From: Parabacteroides sp. 52
GTDB taxonomy: Bacteria; Bacteroidota; Bacteroidia; Bacteroidales; Tannerellaceae
Length of the DNA: 64,000 nucleotides
Assembly (NCBI RefSeq): GCF_010500925.1
Contig: NZ_QVMG01000004.1
Span: 1 to 64,000, forward strand
Direction: 5' to 3'
How positions within the stretch are numbered: the first letter of the stretch is position 1; each line of letters starts with the position of its first letter. Position numbers and translations under genes: made by a program. This document shows, piece after piece, positions 7,310 to 17,125 of this stretch. A model generated the notes under the pieces. The model was not told where the DNA came from. It saw only the letters and a list, made by a program, of their open reading frames with translations, and did no database searches.

Positions 7310-10213
7310 TTAATCTATTCTGACCCTATATAAAGATGTACGTGCACCTATATAGAGTGTCTTTTTATCTTTCCCTCCGAAAACTATGCTGGAAGGACGT
7401 TCAGGTACATTTATGTTTTCCAGGAAGTTCCCGTCAGTATCGTAAACAGCAATCTCTCCTGCAGGAATATACACATTTCCTTTGTTGTCGACAGCCACAT
7501 CGTTTTCCCCTGTCTCAGCGAATAAACGCGGATTTATCCATTGACCGTTCTTGTCTATTTCGCAACGATAGGTTTGGTTTTCCCCATAGCTACTGATAAA
7601 GAAGGTTTCTCCGGCTTTGCCTGGCTTGAGATTAAATGTTTGTCCCAAGTCGGCTGCGTTTGGTAAGATTTCCTTTTTGTTGGCCGTCCTATATCCGGTT
7701 TTAACCGGATGACTAATGGCGGTAGGTATCCTGTGTTCGGAACGGTATTTAGCTGTCTGAAAGAGGAAACGCTCAACATCCTGAGATGTATAAGGAACCT
7801 CCTCCAGGGGTTGTAATGTGCCGGCAGGATCTTTCGGATCGAAAGTGAACACATGCACCTCTCCGCGTGAGAAGATACTGGGGTGTAACATATAACGTGT
7901 GACAACAATCAGATTATCTTTTTCATCGCAGGCCAACGACTGCGGATAGATAGGCAGGTCACTGATTAATTTCAGTTCATCTTCTACCGTCCAGCAATAG
8001 ATACGTTGCCAATGTGCATCGACAAAATAGATGTTCCCTTTACTGTCTGTGGTCATACCATCGATATCAAAGAAATCTCCGGCCAATTTTTCTATTTGGG
8101 AACCCGCAAGCAGTACTTTCGAAGCCTGTGTATCAACCTTTGCAGGCGCATTGCCTGAGATATAAATCAAGGCCGCTTCGCGGGGGCGAATCTGTATATC
8201 GTGTGTTGCATCATAGACTGAATTGTCGAAAGGGAACTTTGTCCAACTGTGTGTATGTACCCCTTTAAAGGTGAGCCTTTGTGAGTCTTCTGTCCGTATA
8301 GCATACGGAACAGGAGTTGTGACCCGGCTGACCCGGTAAAGGAAGGTGTTGACAAACAGGATATCCTTCGAGTTTCTTATATCGACAGGTAGACAATAGG
8401 GCCCTTCCCCGCTTTCTGTTTCCAGCTGCAGACCGAACATTTTCCAATTGGAAACATTGTCGATAATCACTTCGTTGCGTACATGGTGCTCGATGGAGAT
8501 GAAATAGATACGTCCGGATGCAGATGTGTTTGAAATGAACATACCTGCTGCAGCATAGGGACTGGGGGTCCATATATCTTTGAATGTACCGCCACCTCCG
8601 TCGGTGATCCACAAACTCCAATACTGTGTGTCCCATTTGCGGTAAGGAATGCCGTCGGCTGTCCGGTTATCATTGTATACACGCACATCGCGGCCGTTCA
8701 GGGCGTAGGTGCCGTGTCCTCCACTGAAACGTACATCATTCATCATGGATCTTTCCCCGGCCATCCATTTGGCTGCTACGGCACGTGGATTGATACCCGA
8801 TGTATTCAAGCCTATGCCGGATACAATATTTGTCCCTCCCTGAGGGGCCTCCAGTAGAGGAAGTGGACTTCCTATGCCCTGATAAGCCGGTGTGCTGTCT
8901 CGCAGTAAAATGACGGTAGCCGAAGGATGTAAACCTACCAGGTTGGTATGCTTCTTCAATACAATCGGTCGTGTCACTCGGTAATGTCCGGAAGGCAGAT
9001 AAAGGGTCTGATGGTCGGCGATCGCTTTCTCAATGACATCGGTATCATCGGTATATCCATCTCCTTTGGCTCCCAAGGATTTCAGGTTGACCCATGTTTT
9101 GTTTTCAGGAAGCAGAAACACATCACTTTCTACCAGAGGGGGGAGTTTGCTTAAGGAAACAATCTCCTGCGAAGTACCCATATGAGCATTTCCTTCTGTT
9201 TCTTTTATATGCAGCCCATGTGTGAACTCTTTTACCAGATAATGGCTGCCTTTGGCTTTAATCTGTTTTCCGGAACCATTGAAAAGAAGAAAGTCCGGTA
9301 CTTTTGTGCAGACGATATTCTCCAGGTTGATCTGTGTCCGGCTGTTGTTTTCATTATTGACAACAATGGCTGGGCCACTGATCTGCTCAAAGCGGGAATC
9401 GGATATCCATAGTTCTTCGGAACGATCGTCTTTTGTCCGTACTGCGGTAGGAACCTGTTTGAAGTGATTGCGGATAATCATTAATCCGGCTTCTTCTGTC
9501 AGGATGGCCGCTTTCTGTTGTTTTTCAAAATACGAGTCGATCACTAACGATTGCCAGCCCGGGGCTGTTTTGATGGTTTTAATCGCATAATCCCCTCCGA
9601 AGAAGCGACAATATTCGATCTCGTTGCATATATCTTCCACCCCGATAGTGCCGGGGCTTAAATGGAAGTCCATATGAGAAAGGAAACAGTGCTGTGCCGC
9701 ATGAAAACGAATACCGATAGCAGAAGGATTACCTTCTGCTATCTTGATATTTATATTGCGGATACCGGAATAAAAAGTACCGGCATTGGCATCTTGTATC
9801 GGACGTTCTCCCCGGGGACGGTCGGAAGTAAAATGAAACATATACTTCTTTTCGCCTTCCTGAAATCCGGGTGTGTTTTTCCCTAACAGTATGGTCGGTC
9901 TGTTTTGCCCATATCCGATCAAACGTATGCCTTTCCAGAGGTGAATGGTTTTACTTATCCGGTAGGTCCCTTCCGGAATAAATACCACTCCATACCGCAT
10001 GTTTTCCTGTACTTTGTTGATTGCCTGTTGCAAAGCATCGGAAACATCGACACTCCCGTCAGCCTTGATGTCAAAGTGTTCCGGTGTAAAGTATACAGCC
10101 AGTTCATCTTCCATGCGATCTTTATAGATGGAAGCATGTTCCGGTAAAACACTTTTCCCGTACAAATTGCCCAATAGGCAGAAAAGGAAGCAAAGGATAC
10201 TATATTTTCTCAT
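7310..10213 (-). CDS. Large secreted protein: two pectate-lyase-like beta-helix segments plus beta-propeller
   Basis: A 967-residue protein with a signal peptide (about 1-19). Residues about 42-340 and about 375-680 each begin with the pectate_lyase_3 (GH55-like) entry motif: VSDALQQAINKV...GVVFIPEGTYRIS and VNLKSLGAKGDGYTDDTDVIEKAI...LYLPSGHYRV. Both continue as right-handed beta-helix repeats. The C-terminal part from about 710 resembles an SMP-30/NHL beta-propeller (DSKGNIYFVDAHWQRIYCW, VDNKGNVYIP). No catalytic assignment is safe: it could be a lyase, a hydrolase or a binding protein. It overlaps the upstream DUF4466 gene by 4 nt (ATGA), so it is the last gene of the susC operon and probably acts on the same glycan. 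Confidence 0.8.
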   Translation of the reverse strand: MRKYSILCFLFCLLGNLYGKSVLPEHASIYKDRMEDELAVYFTPEHFDIKADGSVDVSDALQQAINKVQENMRYGVVFIPEGTYRISKTIHLWKGIRLIGYGQNRPTILLGKNTPGFQEGEKKYMFHFTSDRPRGERPIQDANAGTFYSGIRNINIKIAEGNPSAIGIRFHAAQHCFLSHMDFHLSPGTIGVEDICNEIEYCRFFGGDYAIKTIKTAPGWQSLVIDSYFEKQQKAAILTEEAGLMIIRNHFKQVPTAVRTKDDRSEELWISDSRFEQISGPAIVVNNENNSRTQINLENIVCTKVPDFLLFNGSGKQIKAKGSHYLVKEFTHGLHIKETEGNAHMGTSQEIVSLSKLPPLVESDVFLLPENKTWVNLKSLGAKGDGYTDDTDVIEKAIADHQTLYLPSGHYRVTRPIVLKKHTNLVGLHPSATVILLRDSTPAYQGIGSPLPLLEAPQGGTNIVSGIGLNTSGINPRAVAAKWMAGERSMMNDVRFSGGHGTYALNGRDVRVYNDNRTADGIPYRKWDTQYWSLWITDGGGGTFKDIWTPSPYAAAGMFISNTSASGRIYFISIEHHVRNEVIIDNVSNWKMFGLQLETESGEGPYCLPVDIRNSKDILFVNTFLYRVSRVTTPVPYAIRTEDSQRLTFKGVHTHSWTKFPFDNSVYDATHDIQIRPREAALIYISGNAPAKVDTQASKVLLAGSQIEKLAGDFFDIDGMTTDSKGNIYFVDAHWQRIYCWTVEDELKLISDLPIYPQSLACDEKDNLIVVTRYMLHPSIFSRGEVHVFTFDPKDPAGTLQPLEEVPYTSQDVERFLFQTAKYRSEHRIPTAISHPVKTGYRTANKKEILPNAADLGQTFNLKPGKAGETFFISSYGENQTYRCEIDKNGQWINPRLFAETGENDVAVDNKGNVYIPAGEIAVYDTDGNFLENINVPERPSSIVFGGKDKKTLYIGARTSLYRVRID

Positions 10214-11262
10214 AAGGGGTAACGTTTGATACTTACTGTCATTGTACCGGCAGCTATTTTATTTACATAGATATATGCTGCATATTTACCGTCAGCCGTT
10301 TTCATGAAAGCACCTCCGTCGGTGTTCAATCCCAGGGTGTAATCTACGGCTTCATTCAGGTTGAGTGTTTGAAAGTCGATGTCATCCAGGTATACAGCCG
10401 GCATACTTCCTTTCAACTGAGCATCTCTTACATTGTCTCGGCGGGCTTCCATCGGAGTTTTTGTTTTTGCCCAGTTGGAAGGAATCACCTCAGGAGTCGC
10501 AATGTATTTGGAGTCGGTTCCCAGAGAAACGAACGAATGCCCGTAGTTGAAATCGCCTAACTTATCCTTATGAATATAGACAAAATCGATTTTGTCAGAC
10601 AGATTCAGACTTTCTACCTGCTCTTTGGTATAGGCTGCCATATTGGCGATGGAGAAATAACAAACATCTCCGGAAGTCATTACAATCAAACGTTTCATGT
10701 CCATTTTAGAGACAGGATATTCCGGTGTGGAATAAGAAGCCGTTTCTCCCGTTGTCGATTTAGAAGAAAAAGAGAAAGAGATGTTTTTTCCCCGTGCCTC
10801 TTCCGGAACTACATAGGCATAACGTACGGTTGCTGCGATCAGATCCACCTTGTTTTTCCCATGTGCTACTGTCGGATTGATATAGATTTCATCAATTTGA
10901 TCTTCCATCGTTGCCGATGAGATGGCACCGCTTGTATTGGTCTCACGCACCGAACGTACGGGTACCTCATTGCCGGCGGTATAGTTTACACCATCAATCT
11001 GGATTGTCGTACGGGTGGTATAATAAGAAAACAATTCAAAGCCGGTACCTTGTGCTCCGGCGATAGAAGCTCTTGCCTCTGCCGTTTGCAATTTGCCGGT
11101 CTGTGCTCCCATAGCATAAGCAAATTCTATTTTCTCACCCACAATAGCCGGAGCTGTTGTTTTTTTGATCAAGTCGTTTTTTAAGGAGGAATCATCATCA
11201 TCGCTACAAGATACGAAACCACAAAAAACGAATAAGATTATTAGATATTGAAATAATTTCAT
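10210..11262 (-). CDS. DUF4466 lipoprotein
   Basis: A 350-residue protein with a lipobox (GFVSC, Cys20) followed by SDDDDSS, an acidic stretch of the kind that marks surface-exported Bacteroidetes lipoproteins. The mature part resembles DUF4466: NDLIKKTTAPAIVGEKIEFAYAM near the start, YVVPEEARGKNISFSFSS, PVSKMDMKR, YLDDIDFQTLNL and the C-terminal AAYIYVNKIAAGTMTVSIKRY. Function in the family is unknown. Its position behind susC-susD suggests a surface glycan-binding role, which is inference. It follows the DUF5018 gene by 18 nt and overlaps the beta-helix gene. Confidence 0.85.
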   Translation of the reverse strand: MKLFQYLIILFVFCGFVSCSDDDDSSLKNDLIKKTTAPAIVGEKIEFAYAMGAQTGKLQTAEARASIAGAQGTGFELFSYYTTRTTIQIDGVNYTAGNEVPVRSVRETNTSGAISSATMEDQIDEIYINPTVAHGKNKVDLIAATVRYAYVVPEEARGKNISFSFSSKSTTGETASYSTPEYPVSKMDMKRLIVMTSGDVCYFSIANMAAYTKEQVESLNLSDKIDFVYIHKDKLGDFNYGHSFVSLGTDSKYIATPEVIPSNWAKTKTPMEARRDNVRDAQLKGSMPAVYLDDIDFQTLNLNEAVDYTLGLNTDGGAFMKTADGKYAAYIYVNKIAAGTMTVSIKRYPL

Positions 11263-11280
11263 GATTCTACTTTTTTAAAG

Positions 11281-11673
11281 TTATTGACCCTGAACCGTTA
11301 CTGTAATCGTATAGGTTTTCTTTACTTCTCTGTTTCCCGAGATAACCGTGTATTGACGAGGTTGTGAAAAGTCTACCCATTCACCCATATTCGGTGTTAC
11401 GATAGCATCCAGATCCACACTGCAATACGGTTTCACGTGTTTGATATTGGTACCGAATTTTGCTACGGCGGTTACCGTTGCTTTCTCAGTATCTATTGAG
11501 TGACTGACTAATACGGTCTGGTTGTCGGGACCCAATAGTTCGAAGCGGGTGATATCGCAGAGTTCGCGGTCTGTGATCAATAAACCGTTGTCATCTATCG
11601 GAGAATCTCCACAAGAAAGGAGAGAGAGACCACATAGTAAGATCAATGTTATTGATATAATAATATTCTTCAT
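11281..11673 (-). CDS. DUF5018-type lipoprotein
   Basis: A 130-residue protein with lipobox SLLSC (Cys21) followed by GDSPIDD. The mature part looks like one immunoglobulin-like beta-sandwich of the DUF5018 kind: LCDITRFELLG, then VTAVAKFGTNIKHVKPYCSVDLDAIVTPNMGEWVDFSQPRQYTVIS and a terminal KKTYTITVTVQ strand. It probably serves as a surface accessory or binding protein for the neighbouring SusC/SusD pair. It lies 32 nt after susD and 18 nt before the DUF4466 gene. Confidence 0.75.
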   Translation of the reverse strand: MKNIIISITLILLCGLSLLSCGDSPIDDNGLLITDRELCDITRFELLGPDNQTVLVSHSIDTEKATVTAVAKFGTNIKHVKPYCSVDLDAIVTPNMGEWVDFSQPRQYTVISGNREVKKTYTITVTVQGQ

Positions 11674-11705
11674 CTTTAGTCTATTTTAATCGTTTGTAAT
11701 TCAGA

Positions 11706-13448
11706 TTATAACCACGGTCTGTTCTGTGTCAGATTCGGGTTGCGATCTCTTTCAGTCTGTGGTATTTTATAAATATAATAACGTTGATAATTAAGTTCAT
11801 TCGCGTTTTTAAACTGGTCATGCACTCTCACATTATGTGTATTATATAATGTCCAGCCATCTCCATTGGGAGCTCCCCAGATATCTTCTACCTTTCTCCA
11901 ACGACGGATATCAAACGGGCGTTGTCCTTCTGAGATTAACTCCACAATACGTTCTTGTTCGATCGCTTTGAAGAATGCTTCTTTGTTGGCATACATTTCT
12001 GCAGTCAACTCAGGCAGATTCCCTCTGTGGCGGATTTTATTGATCAGTCCGATTGTTTCTGCCGTAGGACCTTCCAACTCATTCACTGCTTCACTGTACA
12101 TCAGATATACATCGGCTAAACGCATCAGATAGAAGTCCTGAGGACCGTCACTGCGTCCGGTGATGCCTGTATTGCGCACCCATTTGCGGTAGATGTAACC
12201 GGAACCGGTACCTACATCGTAGTTGATATAATTCACCCCGTCTTTCTGACCGTATTTGAAAGGCAATTTACCGGTTACTTCCAACCCACTTGTGCTTAAT
12301 GTAACCATTTCTTCACCATCCCATAAAAGGGTTGCTTTCATTCGCCAATCTCGGTTCTCATATGTCTCCCGGTTGATAGAACCATTCTTTAAAGTAGGAT
12401 CGGTGCTTAGTACCAAAGGATCGACAAAATCACCCGTTGTCAATGATTGGTATCTGTCAACCAGGCGGATGGTAGGCATCAACCAGCATTGTGCATTTCC
12501 GGTACTACGGGTGCCGAAGTCACGTTGCATTTCTTCTCCTTGCCCTAGACTCGGGCCGGCATGTTGTACAGAAAATATGATTTCCGAACTATACTCATTA
12601 TAGTGTTGGAACAAATGCCAGTAAGAAGGATCTTCGTAAGTACCCGGATTTCCTTCACTGAATAGCTTCAATCCATAGTCGTTGATTACTTTGGCAAAAT
12701 CGTCTGCCGCTTTGCGGAAAGAATTTTGTGCTTCGCTCTGATCCTGGGTGAATCCATCCAGTTCAGGCCATCCGTTCTTTTTCCAGGAAGCCCAGAATAA
12801 TTCCACTTTGGCTCTGAAGCCATAAGCGGCCGCTTGGGTTGCCCGTCCTTTGTAAGCACCTGAAGGCAATACAGAGATGGCATAGGTAAGATCCTCAATG
12901 ATGTCTTTTTTGATATCTGCAATAGGGGTACGTGACAAAGAAATGGCTTCGTCATGTCCTTTTAGTACATGTCGGTAATAAGGTACATCTCCCCATAATT
13001 GAATCAAGCGGAAATAAGCCAGCGAGCGCAGGAAATAGTTTTCTCCATTTTGCGCCTGCAACTCCTCTTTCTGTTTGCCACTGGTCGACTCGATCATTTT
13101 TTCGATGTTCTCGATGGTAAAGTTCGCTCTGTTGATTACCTGATAACAGTTTTTCCACATTTGATCAAAACCAGATGTAGATCCGCCGGATGCACTGAAA
13201 GAACCTCCTCCACCGCTTGTTCCGCGTGTCCAGTGAAATTCTCCATGTCCGTCAAAATAGTAATCACGTCTGAAAAGTGTACGTGTTGCATCGTATACGC
13301 CATAGGTTGCACTCAAAGCATCCTCGGGACTGTTCCAATAGACATCCGAAGAAACCTCAGTAGTCGGCTGTCTGTCCAATAAATCGGATACGCAAGAAGA
13401 AAGTATACTTACCATCCCGATCAACAAGATATATTTTAATTGTTTCAT
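11706..13448 (-). CDS. SusD/RagB family outer-membrane lipoprotein (locus A)
   Basis: The glycan-binding surface partner of SusC. The 580 residues start with a lipobox (ILSSC, Cys19) and continue with SusD signatures: LLDRQPTTEVSSDVYW, helical TPR-like repeats in the first half (EELQAQNGENYFLRSLAYFRLIQLWGDVPYY) and the C-terminal RxAEVYLxYAEA-like LADVYLMYSEAVNELEG and IVELISEGQRPFDIRRW. Length fits larger SusD members. It follows susC by 21 nt and precedes the DUF5018 gene by 32 nt, so it is translated from the same mRNA. Confidence 0.95.
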   Translation of the reverse strand: MKQLKYILLIGMVSILSSCVSDLLDRQPTTEVSSDVYWNSPEDALSATYGVYDATRTLFRRDYYFDGHGEFHWTRGTSGGGGSFSASGGSTSGFDQMWKNCYQVINRANFTIENIEKMIESTSGKQKEELQAQNGENYFLRSLAYFRLIQLWGDVPYYRHVLKGHDEAISLSRTPIADIKKDIIEDLTYAISVLPSGAYKGRATQAAAYGFRAKVELFWASWKKNGWPELDGFTQDQSEAQNSFRKAADDFAKVINDYGLKLFSEGNPGTYEDPSYWHLFQHYNEYSSEIIFSVQHAGPSLGQGEEMQRDFGTRSTGNAQCWLMPTIRLVDRYQSLTTGDFVDPLVLSTDPTLKNGSINRETYENRDWRMKATLLWDGEEMVTLSTSGLEVTGKLPFKYGQKDGVNYINYDVGTGSGYIYRKWVRNTGITGRSDGPQDFYLMRLADVYLMYSEAVNELEGPTAETIGLINKIRHRGNLPELTAEMYANKEAFFKAIEQERIVELISEGQRPFDIRRWRKVEDIWGAPNGDGWTLYNTHNVRVHDQFKNANELNYQRYYIYKIPQTERDRNPNLTQNRPWL

Positions 13449-13469
13449 CTTTACAATCTTTATTAGTTA

Positions 13470-16400
13470 TCAAAATTCAACGTTTAGACCCACAGAAACT
13501 GTTTTCACAACAGGATATACGTCAAAGTTCGTACCGTTTCTCCAGTCGTATTTGGGTTTTTCAGGATCCACCCCTTTCCAGTTCGTCACAGTGAACACAT
13601 TTTCAGCAGAGACAAATATACGTGCCCGCTCCAATGTGATCTTTTTCAGTAGAGAAGTAGGGATTGCATATCCCAATTGGAGATTCTTGAGACGCAGATA
13701 ACTGGTGTTCTGTAACCAATAAGTCGATTCAGTAGTGTTCCAACTGCCTCTGTTTCCCGTGGTAAGACGGGGCATGGATGCCTGTCTATTATCGAGGCTC
13801 CAGGTGTCTGTCCAGTGGAATTCCTGGAAGGCAAAACGGTCGGCAGGTAGGTTTACCGTATTGAAATCATCTGCCCAGAAGTCCCATTTACCGAAACTAC
13901 CCTGAATAAGGGCAGAAAGGTCAAAGCCTTTATATTGCATAGCCAGTGTAAATCCGTATTGAATGGTAGGATCGTCCCGGTATCTGTTTTCAAATGCTTT
14001 CCGGTCGAGATCGGTAATCTGTCCGTCTCCGTTCAGGTCTTTCAACATCACATCACCCGGTGCTGCATACGCTCCTGTCTGGTAGGGCGCATTGTAAAAA
14101 TCATTCCAGGATTGAGCCAAGCCGGGATACGCTTCATAGGAATAGACATAATGGTAAGGCATATCCAAGAAGACCCATCCTCTGGATAGATAATCGTTCC
14201 ATTGTTCCAGTTTGTTGGTGTTGTATGACGCATTCAGGTTGATGCTGTAATTCAGATCACCTACCTTGGATCTCCAATTCAGGTTGGCTTCGATACCCCG
14301 GTTGCGGAGTTTACCGATATTTCGTTGCGGTGCGGAATAACCTTCCAATAACATGGAGTGGTCGGAAGGACGAATCATGTCGCTTGTCAACCGGTCATAC
14401 CAGTCAATCTCAGCAGTTAACTGATTGTTCAAGAAGCCCAAATCCAATCCGATATTGGTGACAATAGAGGATTCCCAGGAAAGGTTTTCATTGATCATCT
14501 TATACGAGCTGAACCCTTTCACCAAACTGCCGTCTACTACATAGTTGGTTGTCTTTAATGTATTTTTCTGTTCGTACCGACCAACTCCGGAGTTATTCCC
14601 TAAGGAACCGTAAGAAGCTCTGAATTTGAGATTATTGAATACCTCTTTTAAGTTGGAGAAAAAGGCTTCTTCCGATATACGCCATCCCACGGCAACGGAA
14701 GGGAAGAATCCATATTGATGGCCTTTGGCGAATCGGGAAGATCCATCCACGCGGAAGTTGGCTTCTAATAAATAACGATCGAAAAGTGTATAATTCAAAC
14801 GGCCAATATACGAACGAAGACCTTCCGTGTCGGAATTACCTATGTTCGTTTGAATAGCTGTGGAGGCGGCATCCAATTCCGTCAGTGAAGGATACAATCT
14901 GTCTTGCCGGGCTCCCTGCAGTCTTCTGTTCGACCAGTATTCCTGTGTGGCAGCCAACATGATAGCCAGGTTATGCCCTTCCAGAATCTCGCGTTGGAAG
15001 TTTATCTTACCTTGTAAAAGCGTTTTATGTCCTTGGCGGATGTCATTGCTTATGTTATCCGTATCGGGCATTTTACGTGCTACTTGTCCGGTCTGGAAGT
15101 TATAGGTATTTGTCGGATTGGTATAACTTCTTGTAAACTGATTGTGGTATTTCAATCCATAGCTGACGTCTACGCTTAATCCTTTGATTACCTCCCAGAT
15201 ACCGAAGAGTGTGCCGTTGTAATCCTGCCGTTCTCTTTCGCTTTTGTATAATTCATATTCGGCAAGTGTATTACCGGCAGAGCTATTTTCTCCATAGGCC
15301 ATTGCTCCTCCGTATTGTCCGGTTTCCGGATGTTTGTTTAAGATACCGGATACGGCATATTTCAAACCGGCATTTTCCAATCCATTTCCCCGAGGATAGT
15401 CGGTAATAGCCCAGGCTCCGTCTGTTTTTACTCCTACGGTGATATTGTCACGGATCTTATAATCCAGGTTGATACGCATATTATAGCGTTTGTAGTCGTT
15501 GTGGATTTGCAATCCTTTTTCATCCATGATACCGGCTGAAACAAAGAAGTTTACTTTATCCGTACTCCCTGATGCAGAGATGGTATGATTCATGGCTCCT
15601 CCTGTCCGGAACATTTCGTCGAACTGGTTGGTGTTAGGGAATAAAATCGGATCGACCATGCTCAGTGCCATCCATTGTTCGGCAGAGGCCTGGCGGAAAC
15701 CGGAGGAATTGTTGCCTGAACTTGCCGCACGCATTTGCATCGTCATGGCCCGGGCATAGTCATCCAGATACGGATAGAAGTCCGCCGCTTTGGACCAGGC
15801 GTAAGAGCCTGTATAATTGATCTTTGCTTTGCCCTGTCCTTTTCCTGACTTTGTCGTGATCAGTATGACACCGTTTGCCGCACGAGAACCGTATACAGCA
15901 GAAGAGGCTGCATCTTTCAATACGGAAATACTTTCGATGTCATTCATGTTCAGACTGTTGATATCTACATCCGGCATGCCGTCGACAACGACCAAGGGGT
16001 TGGTGTTGTTTACCGTTCCCAGTCCACGTACCTGAAGCGCTGCCCCACTGAACCCGGCAAATCCGGATCTTTGTTGTACGTTTAAGCCGGGGATTAATCC
16101 GGAAAGCCCGGAAGAAACATTACTTACTGAGCGGCTGGCAATTGTCTCGTCCATTTTGACGGCGGCAACAGCACCGGTCAGGTTTACTTTTTTCTGTGTA
16201 CCGTATCCGACAACCACCACCTCGTCGAGTGCCAATGTGTCTTCTTTGAGTACAATGTTAATATGGGATTGATTACCTACATTTATCGACTGAGGGATAT
16301 AACCGATATAAGAGACAACCAAAACAGCCCCTTCGGGAACGTTCAATGTGTAGTCTCCGTCAATGCCGGTAATGGTTCCGATGGTGGTACCTTTTACTGA

Positions 16401-16652
16401 TATACTGGCGCCAATAACCGTTTCGCCGGTTTCGTCTGTTATTATACCTTTGATGGTCCGTGTGTTTTGTTGAGGCTGAGCTACCATTTTCCCTGTGACA
16501 GAGAAAAGCTGTGAAGTCGTTTTGTCCGACTCGGATTTAATAGGCGATACAGCTACCAGTAAGAACACGATCACAAGCCAACTGGCCAGAGGTATTTTAC
16601 TTACTAAGTAAGTGATAGACAGAATGTCTTTGTGGTTTACTTTTTTGTTCAT
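13470..16652 (-). CDS. SusC/RagA family TonB-linked outer-membrane transporter (locus A)
   Basis: A TonB-dependent transporter for oligosaccharides, 1060 residues. Order: hydrophobic signal region (about 25-40); a short linker; a carboxypeptidase-regulatory-like domain (IKGIITDETGETVIGASISVKGTTIGT, about 65-135); a TonB box region (LDEVVVVGYGTQKK); a plug with the SusC signature (VVDGMPDVDINSLNMNDIESISVLKDAASSAVYGSRAANGVILITTK); and a 22-strand barrel ending in VSVGLNVEF. The signal region is preceded by an unusually long charged N-terminus (about 24 residues), so an internal start is conceivable. It opens the operon and is preceded by a long structured leader. The HTCS gene upstream is its likely regulator. 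Confidence 0.96.
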   Translation of the reverse strand: MNKKVNHKDILSITYLVSKIPLASWLVIVFLLVAVSPIKSESDKTTSQLFSVTGKMVAQPQQNTRTIKGIITDETGETVIGASISVKGTTIGTITGIDGDYTLNVPEGAVLVVSYIGYIPQSINVGNQSHINIVLKEDTLALDEVVVVGYGTQKKVNLTGAVAAVKMDETIASRSVSNVSSGLSGLIPGLNVQQRSGFAGFSGAALQVRGLGTVNNTNPLVVVDGMPDVDINSLNMNDIESISVLKDAASSAVYGSRAANGVILITTKSGKGQGKAKINYTGSYAWSKAADFYPYLDDYARAMTMQMRAASSGNNSSGFRQASAEQWMALSMVDPILFPNTNQFDEMFRTGGAMNHTISASGSTDKVNFFVSAGIMDEKGLQIHNDYKRYNMRINLDYKIRDNITVGVKTDGAWAITDYPRGNGLENAGLKYAVSGILNKHPETGQYGGAMAYGENSSAGNTLAEYELYKSERERQDYNGTLFGIWEVIKGLSVDVSYGLKYHNQFTRSYTNPTNTYNFQTGQVARKMPDTDNISNDIRQGHKTLLQGKINFQREILEGHNLAIMLAATQEYWSNRRLQGARQDRLYPSLTELDAASTAIQTNIGNSDTEGLRSYIGRLNYTLFDRYLLEANFRVDGSSRFAKGHQYGFFPSVAVGWRISEEAFFSNLKEVFNNLKFRASYGSLGNNSGVGRYEQKNTLKTTNYVVDGSLVKGFSSYKMINENLSWESSIVTNIGLDLGFLNNQLTAEIDWYDRLTSDMIRPSDHSMLLEGYSAPQRNIGKLRNRGIEANLNWRSKVGDLNYSINLNASYNTNKLEQWNDYLSRGWVFLDMPYHYVYSYEAYPGLAQSWNDFYNAPYQTGAYAAPGDVMLKDLNGDGQITDLDRKAFENRYRDDPTIQYGFTLAMQYKGFDLSALIQGSFGKWDFWADDFNTVNLPADRFAFQEFHWTDTWSLDNRQASMPRLTTGNRGSWNTTESTYWLQNTSYLRLKNLQLGYAIPTSLLKKITLERARIFVSAENVFTVTNWKGVDPEKPKYDWRNGTNFDVYPVVKTVSVGLNVEF

Positions 16653-17024
16653 AATTTCACATTGTCTTACAATAATTTGATAATTAGATACTTTTTATTC
16701 ACCAGGTCTTATGCCCGGTAGGGAAAGAATGCAGAGGTTTTTCTCTGGTTTACTGTCAGGTTTTCATCATAAATCATTTTTTAGTTATACTTGTTTTTAA
16801 CTCATTCGTACATGCTACCAGGAAGAATATGTGCGTTTCCTGTAAATTGTGTTTTTTCTATTAGGGTATGGGAAATGTGATGCGCAAACAATCAAACACG
16901 GGTTTTCATTAGGGGTTTCATTCGGGTTTTTACTTGTACAGCGATACATGTGATTTAATTGTTTGCGCACACATTTCTTTCTCTCACATAAGATAGTATG
17001 TACTAAGACCCATATCACACCTTG
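16653..17024 (-). promoter_or_regulatory. Long structured 5' leader of the locus A susC mRNA
   Basis: The 473 nt between the HTCS stop and susC contain no gene. If transcription starts near 17017, the mRNA leader is about 365 nt. It holds an inverted repeat pairing 16873-16892 with 16958-16976 (AAATGTG, a small bulge, then TGCGCAAACAAT on the left arm), enclosing about 65 nt with repeated AAACCC motifs. A smaller stem at about 16820-16843 (CAGGAA/TTCCTG) follows on the RNA. The structure could act in the RNA or be a paired protein-binding site. Confidence 0.4.
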
Positions 17025-17032
17025 CAAAGGTA
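17025..17032 (-). promoter_or_regulatory. Probable -7 element for the locus A operon
   Basis: TACCTTTG on the - strand is a full match to TAnnTTTG. No TTTG lies 19-21 bp upstream. An absent -33 element is what an activator-dependent promoter would show, consistent with HTCS control, but this is inference. Confidence 0.4.
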
Positions 17033-17125
17033 GAGAAGGCAGGCAGAAGCAGGATTAAAAATCATCTCTAATCCTTTCAAAATTATCTCATTGGATATTT
17101 CTGTGTAATTGTAAGTTGGTGATGT

